Positions 55,665 through 64,000 of a stretch of DNA of 64,000 bases are shown piece by piece. Below the pieces are notes generated by a model, which made no database searches, had not been told where the DNA came from, and saw only the letters and a program-made list of their open reading frames with translations. The stretch spans positions 59,004 through 123,003 of the forward strand of contig JAMPIJ010000002.1 in assembly GCA_023662905.1 (NCBI GenBank). The letters are read 5' to 3'. A program made the position numbers and the translations under genes. This DNA is from Fusobacterium sp. (GTDB taxonomy: Bacteria; Cyanobacteriota; Vampirovibrionia; Gastranaerophilales; Gastranaerophilaceae). Each line of letters opens with the position of its first letter. Positions within the stretch are counted from its first letter, which is position 1.

Positions 55665-55760
55665 TAAGTAGTAAATAACTAAATAATTATGAGGTATCGC
55701 TAATATCAAAATCGTAAAATTTTAATATTCATTTCTTCAGGTTTTCAGAATCGCGACGTT

Positions 55761-55820
55761 GGAGTTATTCAAATCATGGCTGTTTTCGAAAAACGCGAAA
55801 TGACTGAATGATTTAACTCC
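55761..55820. repeat. Imperfect inverted repeat (possible cruciform) next to the variable repeat
   Basis: Arms GGAGTTA (55761-55767) and TAACTCC (55814-55820), extended by an inner AATCA/TGATT pairing across a bulge, with a TTTTCGAAAA palindrome near the loop. It abuts the 3' end of VR, where known DGRs place a hairpin needed for retrohoming. Confidence 0.5.
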
Positions 55821-55974
55821 TGAACGCCCCGCAAGCCTAGCGGCGGACGCAACGGACATTGTTGCCATTGGACCGCGTGTTCGGGTTGCGGTTGCCCGTA
55901 TTGAAATTCTGGTTCCATGCTGTGCCAGACTCTCCAGAAGAAATGACAGAGCCGGACCAAAAGTTACCGGACGC
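55819..55974 (-). repeat. DGR variable repeat (VR) in pilin 7
   Basis: Identical over 156 bp to the template repeat at 54692-54847. It covers the last 45 codons of pilin 7, the stop codon and 18 bp beyond. No adenine-specific changes are present in this copy. Confidence 0.9.
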
Positions 55975-56835
55975 GATACCTAAAAGAGTTCTGTTGTAGA
56001 ACATGGCTGACAATTCATCACGGTTTGGCAGTCTGCTTTCTGTGTCTTGTTTTTGGCAGAGCTTGCCAGCGTTTGTCTGCGCACCAGAACCCGCATTAGT
56101 CGCCAACGGCATTGGTGCAACAATCACAGGGTCTGACGGATAAAGAGCTGTGATAAACCCGATATCTTTACCAACTGTATTTGGCCCTTTGTTACCGTTT
56201 AAGTCATAAACGAAGTTTGCACACATTTTTGGTTGAGAATAGTGCCAGCCTGTTTCGTTCAAATCAGCTTTACAGTTAGGGTTGTAGTAAACAACAATTG
56301 ACTCACCGTTTTGAGTTTCAAAAGCTGCCGCTTTGGTATCTAACTGTTCATAGGTATAATCTACAGCATTCGAGGTTCCATCATTCCACGTGCCGTTAAA
56401 CATTGTGTTGAAAGCAACCAGTGTATTGTAGTTTGTTGTGAACGAGTTTAGCACATCCCCGTTCATCGCTGTAATCGTATCAGGAATACCGCAATCCCCA
56501 AGCGAATCGCCGTCGCAAATATTTGTTGTTTTCATAACTTTTGCAAGCCCGTCAGTCAAGAACGTCATTGCTGCGTTGTCTTCTGCCGCAATAGAACTTC
56601 CTGAACCATCAACACCTGCTTCGCGAAGTGTTCCATAACCATTTAAGTTTGGCATCAATGCCAAAGCTTGTGAGAAACGTGCATACAAAGCTTTTCTCTG
56701 CGTATTCCACGTACGCTCGTTAATGTTACCGGTCAATGACGGCAACGTAATCGCTGCAACTACACCGATAATTGTCAATGATAACAAAATTTCTGCCATG
56801 GTGAACGCTGCGCTTTTTGTTTTTTTCATGTACAT
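55837..56835 (-). CDS. Pilin-like protein 7, target of the DGR
   Basis: A 332-residue member with a short leader (MYMKKTKSAA) before FTMAEILL and no G run. The ribosome site AGAAAGGAGATGTCTGG precedes the ATG at 56835. Body blocks YDLNGNKGPNTVGKDIGF and RLPNRDELSAMFYNR are kept. Residues 288-332 (starting ASGNFWSGS, ending NNVRCVRR) lie in the variable repeat; this part forms the ligand face in C-type-lectin-like DGR targets such as phage Mtd. Asn-rich variable positions, the lectin-like fold and the surface-pilin start together suggest a surface protein whose binding specificity can change quickly. Confidence 0.88.
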   Translation of the reverse strand: MYMKKTKSAAFTMAEILLSLTIIGVVAAITLPSLTGNINERTWNTQRKALYARFSQALALMPNLNGYGTLREAGVDGSGSSIAAEDNAAMTFLTDGLAKVMKTTNICDGDSLGDCGIPDTITAMNGDVLNSFTTNYNTLVAFNTMFNGTWNDGTSNAVDYTYEQLDTKAAAFETQNGESIVVYYNPNCKADLNETGWHYSQPKMCANFVYDLNGNKGPNTVGKDIGFITALYPSDPVIVAPMPLATNAGSGAQTNAGKLCQKQDTESRLPNRDELSAMFYNRTLLGIASGNFWSGSVISSGESGTAWNQNFNTGNRNPNTRSNGNNVRCVRR

Positions 56836-57061
56836 CCAGACATCTCCTTTCTATTGTATCAAAACTATATGCTTACATACATTTTTATAAATCATGTTCG
56901 CATACTACAATTATACGCACATTCAAAAAATCTCTCAATACAATTTTAACTATACGTTTACAAATTTTTACATAATTTTATGATGTATACGTCAACAATA
57001 TAGATTAACATTTCTACACAAACTAGCAAAAAATGGTATTTAGCACACTTTTACGCACATT

Positions 57062-58693
57062 ATGAGAATTAGTAGTATAAACACATTTAACCCGTATTCA
57101 AATACAAATAAAAACCCAAAAACTATACGTCAACATCAGATGACACCACAGACTATAGGGCGATATGACAATATCGCCCTGAATAACGCCGCGTTATTCA
57201 TAAATTTCGACGGAGGCGCTTCACTTAGCCTCAAATCAACGATTCAAAACCTTGAATTTCTCGGTCAGGCAGCCGGTCGCACGATGTTTCCGCCAAGAGT
57301 TCAGGAAAAAGCACAATCAATATTATCAGTCGGAAACCCGCACAATAAGCGTCTGGTTGACGTTCACAAAGGAATCTTTGGACAAATTAAAGAGTGCGAA
57401 ACTCTTTCGGAAATAAAATCATTATTCCGTGAAGAAAAATTTTTCGACGACGTCATATCCGACGCTGAAACCACTTTTGCAGAGGGTTCTTTTGCCGACT
57501 TAATAAAAAAGGGCCAGAGTGAATATTTTGATAAAGATGAAGATTTATCACTCCAAATTATAAAACTTTACTGGGGCGACGGGTTCTCTTTATCAGACCT
57601 AAAAGCCTACACCGGCGGCAAAGATATCAACTATTTATTGAATAAATTAAATATTCCGAAACGTGAAAAGAACTACGGTTCATATTTAAAACTTTCGGAT
57701 GAAGAATATAATACGCGTATCACACGCGAAATGGCGCAAAAACGTCTTGAAGCGCTTGATAGAAAAGCACAGGCACAAGAGGGCGAACCAGTTTATATCC
57801 CGCGCAGACCGCTTTCCGACCTGCACAAACAGCATATTTCCGAGGGTTTAATTAAATATTACCAAGAACACCCCATCGCTTGCTACAACATCTCACAACG
57901 CCAACGCGAATTCTACGAAAATAACCCCGAGCAGAAACTTATTTTCTCTGCCGTTTTAAAACGCGCGTGGGGCTTAAAATCCGCAGAGGGAATCAAAAAA
58001 GCGCTAAAAAAATATATGTCAAAAGATTTCAATCCGGAACTCCTTTCCAATCCGTTATCAATGGACCAAAAACAAAGCGCTGCAATGAAAAGATTCTGGG
58101 CTGAGAACGAGTGGGCACGTAAATCGCATTCTAAAAATATGCAATACGGTTGGAAAGTCGTCAAAGAAGAACTCGAAAACCCGCCATTAATTTTCAACTA
58201 CCCGTTCGGACTTATCCACGACGTAATAGAATTCGGCAAACAGCGCGGCGTAACACTTAAACCGGAAAATTTTGCAAGTACATATAACACAATCACCCAC
58301 AAACACATGTACAATCAGCAATTCTTTGACACATTCACAGAGTTCATCAATGAACCTACTAACGCAGATATGATTGCAAGCCTTTACCAGTATTCTCTAG
58401 TAAAAAGCATTCAAAATATGACGCGTAACGCAACTCCACAAAACATCAAAGAACGCAAAAAAATCCTTGAATTTCTGACACAAAAATATCAGTCACAAAT
58501 CTACGATTTAGACCCAAAAACCGGTAAGGTCATCCGCTTCAAAGAATTAAACATAGACGAAGCAAGAACAACTTTTATAAACGTACAGCTTGACTTGAGA
58601 AAAATGAATCCTGATCTTGAAGAAGAATTCGTCGCTCAGCTTTCACTAGATTACCCGATTGTAAAAGAAGAAGCCCTCAAAAATAGGAAATAA
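57062..58693 (+). CDS. Large lineage-specific protein with repeated helix motifs
   Basis: A 543-residue protein of unknown function. It starts MRISSINTFNP, like its neighbour. The middle (about 245-370) contains repeated helical units of the pattern S-x-K/R-x-x-x-W/Y-x-x-x-P (PLSDLHKQHISEGLIKYYQE, then ISQRQREFYENNPEQK), which look like NUMOD3-type modules of nuclease-associated proteins. No catalytic nuclease motif is visible. There is no signal peptide. Three bases separate it from the next gene, with which it forms an operon. Confidence 0.7.
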   Translation: MRISSINTFNPYSNTNKNPKTIRQHQMTPQTIGRYDNIALNNAALFINFDGGASLSLKSTIQNLEFLGQAAGRTMFPPRVQEKAQSILSVGNPHNKRLVDVHKGIFGQIKECETLSEIKSLFREEKFFDDVISDAETTFAEGSFADLIKKGQSEYFDKDEDLSLQIIKLYWGDGFSLSDLKAYTGGKDINYLLNKLNIPKREKNYGSYLKLSDEEYNTRITREMAQKRLEALDRKAQAQEGEPVYIPRRPLSDLHKQHISEGLIKYYQEHPIACYNISQRQREFYENNPEQKLIFSAVLKRAWGLKSAEGIKKALKKYMSKDFNPELLSNPLSMDQKQSAAMKRFWAENEWARKSHSKNMQYGWKVVKEELENPPLIFNYPFGLIHDVIEFGKQRGVTLKPENFASTYNTITHKHMYNQQFFDTFTEFINEPTNADMIASLYQYSLVKSIQNMTRNATPQNIKERKKILEFLTQKYQSQIYDLDPKTGKVIRFKELNIDEARTTFINVQLDLRKMNPDLEEEFVAQLSLDYPIVKEEALKNRK

Positions 58694-58696
58694 GCA

Positions 58697-61015
58697 ATGA
58701 AAATTTCAGCAATAAACGCCTTAAAATATAACCAACAAAATACAATAAGAAATCACAGCCAACAACGCCCGCAAAGTACACAAAACGGCGTTTATAATCC
58801 CGCATATTATACCGACTATAATGTGCGCATAAACTTCGGCAAACGCTCTCCTGAGGACTTCTACGCTCAAGAATTTAACAAAAACCACATGCCGGAAACA
58901 ATGCACAAATATCTTTATGAAAAATTCGACGAAAGAAGCAAAATCGCACCGGTTCAGATAATGCAGGAAGCCTATGACGACCTGAGTTTAGCGTCAACAA
59001 CCGACGATATCAAAGAACTTTTTCCTGACAAACAATTCCAAAAACTTCGTCCGGCAAATTACTCAACAGCCACAACAGGCGTTTTGAAAAAGATTAAAGA
59101 CATTAAAGCAATGCAAGAAGCACCGGAACCGCTTTTCAAAGATGGCAACGATGATTTGACAACATACCTTGTAAAAAAAATCTATTTGGAGGGAAAAACC
59201 GTTAAAGAAATCGACAAAGATTTCGCAAAAGATATAAACGAGATCTACGAACTCGCCGCACGGGTTCCTGACAATGCGGTCAAGGGCGAAAGTGCTTATT
59301 TCTCACATTCAACACTATACAATCTCGGAATCCGCTTCCCTGATGTTCCGTTTTGGAACTCATTCATCGCAACCCGCGACGACTACGAACGCACAAACCG
59401 CGTAAAAACCGTTACAGGCGCATTCGTAAACGCAGACAGCATAGAGGGTAAAGCAGAAATTGCGCGCAGACAAATTCAACGTGCGCAAGAACCGCCAAAA
59501 CCACGCAGATACAATTTCAAACGACATAATTTAAAACAAATTTCCGACAACATAGTAAATTCCAGAGGCGAAACCTCAAAAGCCCTGAAAAAATCAAGCA
59601 GAAACGCAGAAGAACTCACGTTCCTGCAAAAATACTGGAGCCAAATTATGTCCGTTGCGACAGAAAAAGTTCACCTTTCAGAAGAACTAATCGACTTCAA
59701 CGCCCACAGAAAAGACGGCCAATCAAAAGTCGAAACAAGCATTATGGACAAATTAATCTCCGGCGCTGACTTGAATTCATCCGAAAGCACACCGTTCAAA
59801 ATTTTCTGGAACGAAAGAACTGACCTGAAAGGTCATTTTTCAAACGCGATTACAGATACAATAATGCTATTCACCGACGAATTCGGTGCCGATGGCAAAA
59901 ACCCTCGCTTTGAAGCGTTGCTTGATTATGCCAACGGAATAAAACCTGAACGCGAAGCCCGTAAGCTTCAACACGCCGCAACACAGGCTGAATACGATGA
60001 ACTTGCTAAAACACTCCCACCGCTGGAAGAAACAAAACCAAATGCGCACACACAGGTTCAAGAACTCAAAACCCTTATACAAAAAGCTCAACCGGAAGAA
60101 TTTACATACATAATAGACGGCAAAGAGATAAAAACCCCATTCGATATCAAAATCCAATCAAAATTAGGTATTGAAAACGATCTTATTCTAATTCCAAAAC
60201 CACTAACATCGCTCTACACGCGCGAACTCAACGAAATCACAAAAGCCGATCAAACTCGTTTCTGGCTTTCAACAAGTTTCCAACCTGAAAATGTTCCCGA
60301 AGAGATTAAACCATTAATATATTCAGAAGAACAGCTCAGAGAAATCAACCGCAAGCTTATTGAAGTAATGGAAACGAAATACAATCCTCAAATAGAAGCA
60401 ACCCGCTTCGCCATATTTGAATACGCAGATTCAAGAGGTCTGCTCACCCCTGAATATATTATGAAAAACGCAAGACGCGACATCCTATTTATTAGAAATG
60501 AACTCTTAGAAGACGCTCAAAAAACAGGTCGCCTAGACAAAGCCCAACAGGAAATTGACAGCATTTTCAAACGGGTGTTCACTCCGCTTACCAACAAAGA
60601 AAAAATGAGTATCAGGCAGGATTTATTCAATTATTTAAAAAATTACAATACGACTAAGACAATGTATCCTAACCTGTTTATTCCGCATGTCTTACACCTT
60701 ATTTCAGAAAACATGAATAAAGAAAAAGGGGTGTCCGAAGATATAAAATCAATGCTTAAAACAGAATCTATCCCTCTTATGGAAGGCCCTGTTCTCAGAC
60801 AGTTACTAATTCCGCAAACGCATCCTGAGATAAAAAATATCATCAGCGAACGCGCTGTTCAACACATCATCAGCGACTTTCCTGAACTCATATCACTGAT
60901 TGCAACCTCTGATGAAGCAAGATTCAAACAAGTTATGTCGCCATTTCCTCAGGAAATGATAGGAATGCTTCAGCTTGCAAAACGTGCAGTTATAAACCAC
61001 TGGAAATTAAAATAA
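58697..61015 (+). CDS. Very large lineage-specific protein, related to its neighbour
   Basis: A 772-residue protein, start MKISAINALKYNQ. An Asn/Gln-rich N-terminus (to about 45) precedes a long helical protein. TYLVKKIYLEGKTVKEIDKDF near residue 155 parallels LQIIKLYWGDGFSLSDLKAY of the upstream protein, and STPFKIFWNERTDLKGHFSNAI near 358 parallels its FWAENEWARKSHSKNM unit, so the two are diverged paralogues. No signal peptide or membrane helix is seen. Function unknown. Confidence 0.7.
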   Translation: MKISAINALKYNQQNTIRNHSQQRPQSTQNGVYNPAYYTDYNVRINFGKRSPEDFYAQEFNKNHMPETMHKYLYEKFDERSKIAPVQIMQEAYDDLSLASTTDDIKELFPDKQFQKLRPANYSTATTGVLKKIKDIKAMQEAPEPLFKDGNDDLTTYLVKKIYLEGKTVKEIDKDFAKDINEIYELAARVPDNAVKGESAYFSHSTLYNLGIRFPDVPFWNSFIATRDDYERTNRVKTVTGAFVNADSIEGKAEIARRQIQRAQEPPKPRRYNFKRHNLKQISDNIVNSRGETSKALKKSSRNAEELTFLQKYWSQIMSVATEKVHLSEELIDFNAHRKDGQSKVETSIMDKLISGADLNSSESTPFKIFWNERTDLKGHFSNAITDTIMLFTDEFGADGKNPRFEALLDYANGIKPEREARKLQHAATQAEYDELAKTLPPLEETKPNAHTQVQELKTLIQKAQPEEFTYIIDGKEIKTPFDIKIQSKLGIENDLILIPKPLTSLYTRELNEITKADQTRFWLSTSFQPENVPEEIKPLIYSEEQLREINRKLIEVMETKYNPQIEATRFAIFEYADSRGLLTPEYIMKNARRDILFIRNELLEDAQKTGRLDKAQQEIDSIFKRVFTPLTNKEKMSIRQDLFNYLKNYNTTKTMYPNLFIPHVLHLISENMNKEKGVSEDIKSMLKTESIPLMEGPVLRQLLIPQTHPEIKNIISERAVQHIISDFPELISLIATSDEARFKQVMSPFPQEMIGMLQLAKRAVINHWKLK

Positions 61016-61075
61016 TTTAATAAAACATTTAATTATTAAATTTTCATGTTAATATTAGAAAAACAGGGAGATTTT

Positions 61076-61360
61076 ATGATTACGATAAAAGATGTAGAAC
61101 ACGTAGCAAAACTTGCCCGTCTTGAACTTACAGACGAGGAAAAAGAACTTTATACAAAACAGCTTGGCGATGTTCTCCAATACGTTAACCAGATGAACGA
61201 AGTCGACACTTCCAACATCGAACCTATGACACAGGTCGTGGATTTCGTAAACGTAATGCGAGAAGACAAAGTTGTCTACGAACAGACAAAAGAAGAATTA
61301 CTGAAGAACGCACCGGACGAAGAGAACGGGTTCTTCAAAGTCCCTAAGATTGGTGGCTAA
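61076..61360 (+). CDS. gatC: Asp-tRNA(Asn)/Glu-tRNA(Gln) amidotransferase subunit C
   Basis: A 94-residue GatC, stabiliser of the GatAB amidotransferase that makes Gln-tRNA (and Asn-tRNA). [21 protein letters not shown] and the final [10 protein letters not shown] match the family. The ATG at 61076 has a CAGGGAGATTTT ribosome site. gatA and gatB are elsewhere. Confidence 0.93.
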   Translation: MITIKDVEHVAKLARLELTDEEKELYTKQLGDVLQYVNQMNEVDTSNIEPMTQVVDFVNVMREDKVVYEQTKEELLKNAPDEENGFFKVPKIGG

Positions 61361-61369
61361 AAGATTTAC

Positions 61370-61395
61370 GGGCGGCAGTTTTGTCGCCCTTTTTA
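61370..61395 (+). terminator. Weak terminator between gatC and pyrG
   Basis: GGGCGGCA/TGTCGCCC stem (one G-U) followed by five T. Confidence 0.6.
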
Positions 61396-61415
61396 ATAGA
61401 GAAATGAGGAGTAAT

Positions 61416-63020
61416 ATGACAAAATATATTTTCATCACAGGCGGTGTAGTAAGTTCATTGGGGAAAGGGATTATTGCCGCATCACTAGGACGCCTGCTTA
61501 GAGCAAGAGGGTTCAGCGTAATCAACCAGAAATTTGACCCGTACATCAACGTAGACCCTGGAACAATGAGTCCGTTCCAACACGGTGAAGTTTTTGTAAC
61601 CGATGACGGTGCAGAAACCGACTTAGACCTCGGCCACTACGAACGTTTTACCGACACAAGCCTTGGTAAACTTAATAACGTTACATCAGGAAGCGTTTAC
61701 CAGACTGTTATTAATAAAGAGCGCCGCGGCGACTATTTAGGCGGAACAGTTCAGGTAATCCCACATATTACAAACGAAATCAAAGCCCGTATTCACGGTG
61801 CAACAAAACAGTTTAAACCTGACTTCCAATTAATCGAAGTAGGCGGTACAATCGGTGACATCGAAAGCTTACCGTTCATCGAAGCGATCCGCCAGTTTAA
61901 AACTGAAATAGGAATCGGCAACGCAATTTCAATTCACACGACCCTTTTGCCGTACCTACCGACATCAGGCGAACTCAAAACAAAACCATCTCAACACAGC
62001 GTTAACGTGTTGAGAAGTTACGGTATTCAGCCAGAAATCCTTGTTTGCCGCACATCACGCTCTATTCCAAAAACAGAAAAAGACAAACTTGCGCTCTTCT
62101 GCTCACTTGCAAAAGAAGCAGTATTTGAATGCAAAGATATGAAGAGTATCTACGAGGTTCCACTAGCACTTGAAGACCAGCACATGGCAGACGTAATCCT
62201 AGACTTGCTAAGAGTTGAAAAACGTGATGCGAATTTAGATACATGGAAAAAGCTTGTAAACACTATCAAAAATCCGCAAAAGACTTTAAAAGTTGCGATT
62301 GCAGGTAAATACACAAAGCTTTCAGACGCCTATATTTCGGTTGTAGAATCTTTGAAACACGCCGGATTCGCGAACGATGCTTCAATCGAAATCAAATGGA
62401 TTAACTCTGAAGACTGCGTTGAATGGGACAAATGCAAAGAGCTTCTTTCTGATGTTCAAGCCGTTGTCGTCCCTGGGGGCTTTGGAGTTCGCGGAATCGA
62501 GGGCAAATTAAACGTAATCAAATACGCAAGAACCAATAATCTTCCGTTCTTAGGCTTGTGCCTTGGCATGCAGTGCGCAGTAATCGAATACGCAAGAAAC
62601 GTTGTGGGCTTAAAAGGCGCAAATTCAAAAGAATTTGACGAAAACGCAGTTTATCCGGTAATCGACCTAATGCTAGAACAGAAAAACGTTCAGGCATACG
62701 GCGGAACAATGCGTTTAGGGGCTTACGATTGTGTTGTTAAGAAAGGCACAAAGGCACATAAAGCTTACGGTTCTGACTTAATTTCAGAACGTCACCGCCA
62801 TAGATATGAAGTTAATAATGAATACTTAAAACAAATTGCGGACGCAGGGCTTGTGTTCTCCGGCATGTCACCGGACGGAATGCTTGCAGAAATGGTCGAA
62901 CTTCCAGAATTGGATTGGTTTGTGGCGTCACAATTCCACCCTGAGTTCAAGTCAAGACCAGAACACCCACACCCGCTTTTTAAAGGCTTGATTGACGCCG
63001 CTGTGAAGAGAGTAAAATAA
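61416..63020 (+). CDS. pyrG: CTP synthase
   Basis: A 534-residue enzyme making CTP from UTP with ATP and glutamine. The N-terminal synthetase domain opens [33 protein letters not shown] is near residue 105. The C-terminal glutamine amidotransferase has the nucleophile cysteine in [10 protein letters not shown] and the histidine-glutamate pair in [14 protein letters not shown]. The ATG at 61416 (AATGAGGAGTAAT) is preferred over longer upstream frames that overlap gatC. Confidence 0.96.
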   Translation: MTKYIFITGGVVSSLGKGIIAASLGRLLRARGFSVINQKFDPYINVDPGTMSPFQHGEVFVTDDGAETDLDLGHYERFTDTSLGKLNNVTSGSVYQTVINKERRGDYLGGTVQVIPHITNEIKARIHGATKQFKPDFQLIEVGGTIGDIESLPFIEAIRQFKTEIGIGNAISIHTTLLPYLPTSGELKTKPSQHSVNVLRSYGIQPEILVCRTSRSIPKTEKDKLALFCSLAKEAVFECKDMKSIYEVPLALEDQHMADVILDLLRVEKRDANLDTWKKLVNTIKNPQKTLKVAIAGKYTKLSDAYISVVESLKHAGFANDASIEIKWINSEDCVEWDKCKELLSDVQAVVVPGGFGVRGIEGKLNVIKYARTNNLPFLGLCLGMQCAVIEYARNVVGLKGANSKEFDENAVYPVIDLMLEQKNVQAYGGTMRLGAYDCVVKKGTKAHKAYGSDLISERHRHRYEVNNEYLKQIADAGLVFSGMSPDGMLAEMVELPELDWFVASQFHPEFKSRPEHPHPLFKGLIDAAVKRVK

Positions 63021-63046
63021 AAAAAGAGCCTAACGGCTCTTTTTTT
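63020..63046. terminator. Bidirectional terminator between pyrG and pilin 8
   Basis: AAAAAAGAGCC/GGCTCTTTTTT stem with loop TAAC. Confidence 0.9.
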
Positions 63047-63995
63047 AACGCTTAACACATAAAACTGCTATCGCGCCATCAGTACGTAAACGCTTCGCAA
63101 ATTGTCCGGTCATAACATCGATATATATACCTTTGTCTGTTTCATCTTCTTTTATTTTACTACTCCAAAGATTAAATCCACCTTGAGCGGCTAAATAGGT
63201 TGTATTCAAAAGCTTCCTATTGTAAAATATCGCCATTAATTCTTCAAAATTAGGAACTCTTGTATCCTCAAACGCCCTGCAATTTTTACTAGCATCATTA
63301 AAGGACGAGCGAACCACATGTGCTGGATTTGCAGTAACAACAACAGGATCTGTAGAGTAAATTGCCGTTATAAAGCCTATATCTTTTCCCATGGTATTAG
63401 GCCCTTTAGAGCCATTCAAGTCATAAATAAAATTCGCACACATATAAGGCTGCGCCCAATTATTATAATTATTTAACGACGAGGCCTTACAAAATGGATT
63501 ATAATAAACAAGAATACTTTCCCCATTAGCGGTTTCAAACGCTGCAGCCTTTGTATCTAACTGAGAATAAGAAAACGAAGTTCCCACACCATTTATATAA
63601 CTTCCATTAAAAATTTCATTATAACCAGCAAGGGTTACCGGCAGGGAATTAAATGTAGAAGCACCAAAATCAGTAATTTTTGTTGGCAAGCCACAGTCAG
63701 TAAGATGCTCCGAATCACAAATATTATTAATTTTAAGAACTTTCGAAAGTCCTGCTGTAACGAAAGTTTCAGCTGCGGTGTCAGTTGTTCCATCAAGGGT
63801 TCCATACCCGTTCAATGCCGGCATGAGCGCAATTGCCTGACTAAAACGCGCGAAAAGCGCTTTTCTTTGTGTATTCCAAGTCCGCTCGTTAATGTTACCA
63901 GTTAAGCTTGGTAAAGTAATTGCGGCGACGACGCCAATAATTGTTAGAGATAAGAGTATCTCCGCCATAGTGAACCCGCTGAGCGGGATCCTCAT
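63045..63995 (-). CDS. Pilin-like protein 8, start possibly beyond the window
   Basis: A 316-residue member from the ATG at 63993-63995, leader MRIPLSG before FTMAEILL. The frame stays open to the window edge, so the true start and any G run may lie beyond. Blocks YDLNGSKGPNTMGKDIGF and VPNFEELMAIFYNRK are kept; the end is AIAVLCVKR. Confidence 0.8.
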   Translation of the reverse strand: MRIPLSGFTMAEILLSLTIIGVVAAITLPSLTGNINERTWNTQRKALFARFSQAIALMPALNGYGTLDGTTDTAAETFVTAGLSKVLKINNICDSEHLTDCGLPTKITDFGASTFNSLPVTLAGYNEIFNGSYINGVGTSFSYSQLDTKAAAFETANGESILVYYNPFCKASSLNNYNNWAQPYMCANFIYDLNGSKGPNTMGKDIGFITAIYSTDPVVVTANPAHVVRSSFNDASKNCRAFEDTRVPNFEELMAIFYNRKLLNTTYLAAQGGFNLWSSKIKEDETDKGIYIDVMTGQFAKRLRTDGAIAVLCVKR

Positions 63996-64000
63996 TTTCG

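Larger units (their letters stand above)
55364..55818. other. DGR intergenic region with terminator, antisense promoter and cruciform
   Basis: No convincing gene. It holds the terminator at 55453-55480, the plus-strand promoter at 55636-55664 and an imperfect inverted repeat at 55761-55820. Short frames on both strands look like noise. Confidence 0.55.

Noticed and set aside
1..64000. CRISPR arrays, tRNA and rRNA genes
   Set aside because: No regularly spaced repeats and no recognisable tRNA or rRNA sequence were noticed on reading; a covariance search was not possible.

Overview
The window looks like a chromosomal segment of a gut-type, non-photosynthetic relative of the Cyanobacteria (Melainabacteria/Vampirovibrionia, most like Gastranaerophilales). 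The main evidence is an RNA polymerase beta-prime subunit split into separate rpoC1 and rpoC2 genes directly after rpoB, a cyanobacterial-lineage trait, in an AT-rich genome with short operons. The lineage call is inference; no 16S rRNA or tRNA gene was seen.

Layout. 1-7.1 kb: end of an unknown gene, an isochorismatase-family hydrolase, the first pilin cassette, a DUF212 protein, a polyprenyl diphosphate synthase, rsgA, then efp-accB-accC. 7.2-15.9 kb: pilin cassette 2, a PilZ/decarboxylase operon, folE2-rpiB-rsfS, pilin cassette 3, mgtC-like, miaB, DUF475. 15.9-25.5 kb: a compact minus-strand phage structural module (terminase subunits, portal, capsid, scaffold-like, tail, amidase, LuxR-type HTH) with no integrase or replication genes. 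25.8-34.2 kb: a TPR protein, mnmA, pilin cassette 4, then PSP1-gpsA-murQ-ribH and ccdA-thioredoxin. 34.2-43.7 kb: a probable structured RNA, then rpoB-rpoC1-rpoC2. 43.8-46.2 kb: pilin cassettes 5 and 6 flanking an XRE-type regulator. 46.3-53.4 kb: a secreted protein, bioF-bioG-bioC, lineage-specific proteins, a second TPR protein and two small genes. 53.4-56.8 kb: a complete diversity-generating retroelement (DGR: reverse transcriptase, template repeat, Avd-like protein, variable repeat) whose target is pilin 7. 57.1-64 kb: two large unknown paralogues, gatC, pyrG and pilin 8.

The most interesting system is the pilin-like family. Eight paralogues in 64 kb, all on the minus strand and mostly single-gene units, share a type IV prepilin signal (G/A then FTMAE), one hydrophobic helix and a C-terminal domain resembling the C-type-lectin-like DUF1566/Fib_succ_major folds. 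Five carry a run of 9-13 G inside the part of the leader that prepilin peptidase would remove. Two are in frame (12 G, ON) and three are out of frame (9, 11 and 13 G, OFF) with intact downstream reading frames. This is the pattern expected of phase variation by slipped-strand mispairing. Four of these five share a near-consensus promoter (TTGACW, 17 bp, CATAAT) and the fifth has a weaker version. A sixth member, pilin 7, has no G run but is the DGR target, with the variable repeat over its last 45 codons. The window therefore appears to encode a surface-display repertoire varied in two ways: on/off switching of several members, and retroelement-based mutation of the putative ligand-binding face of another.
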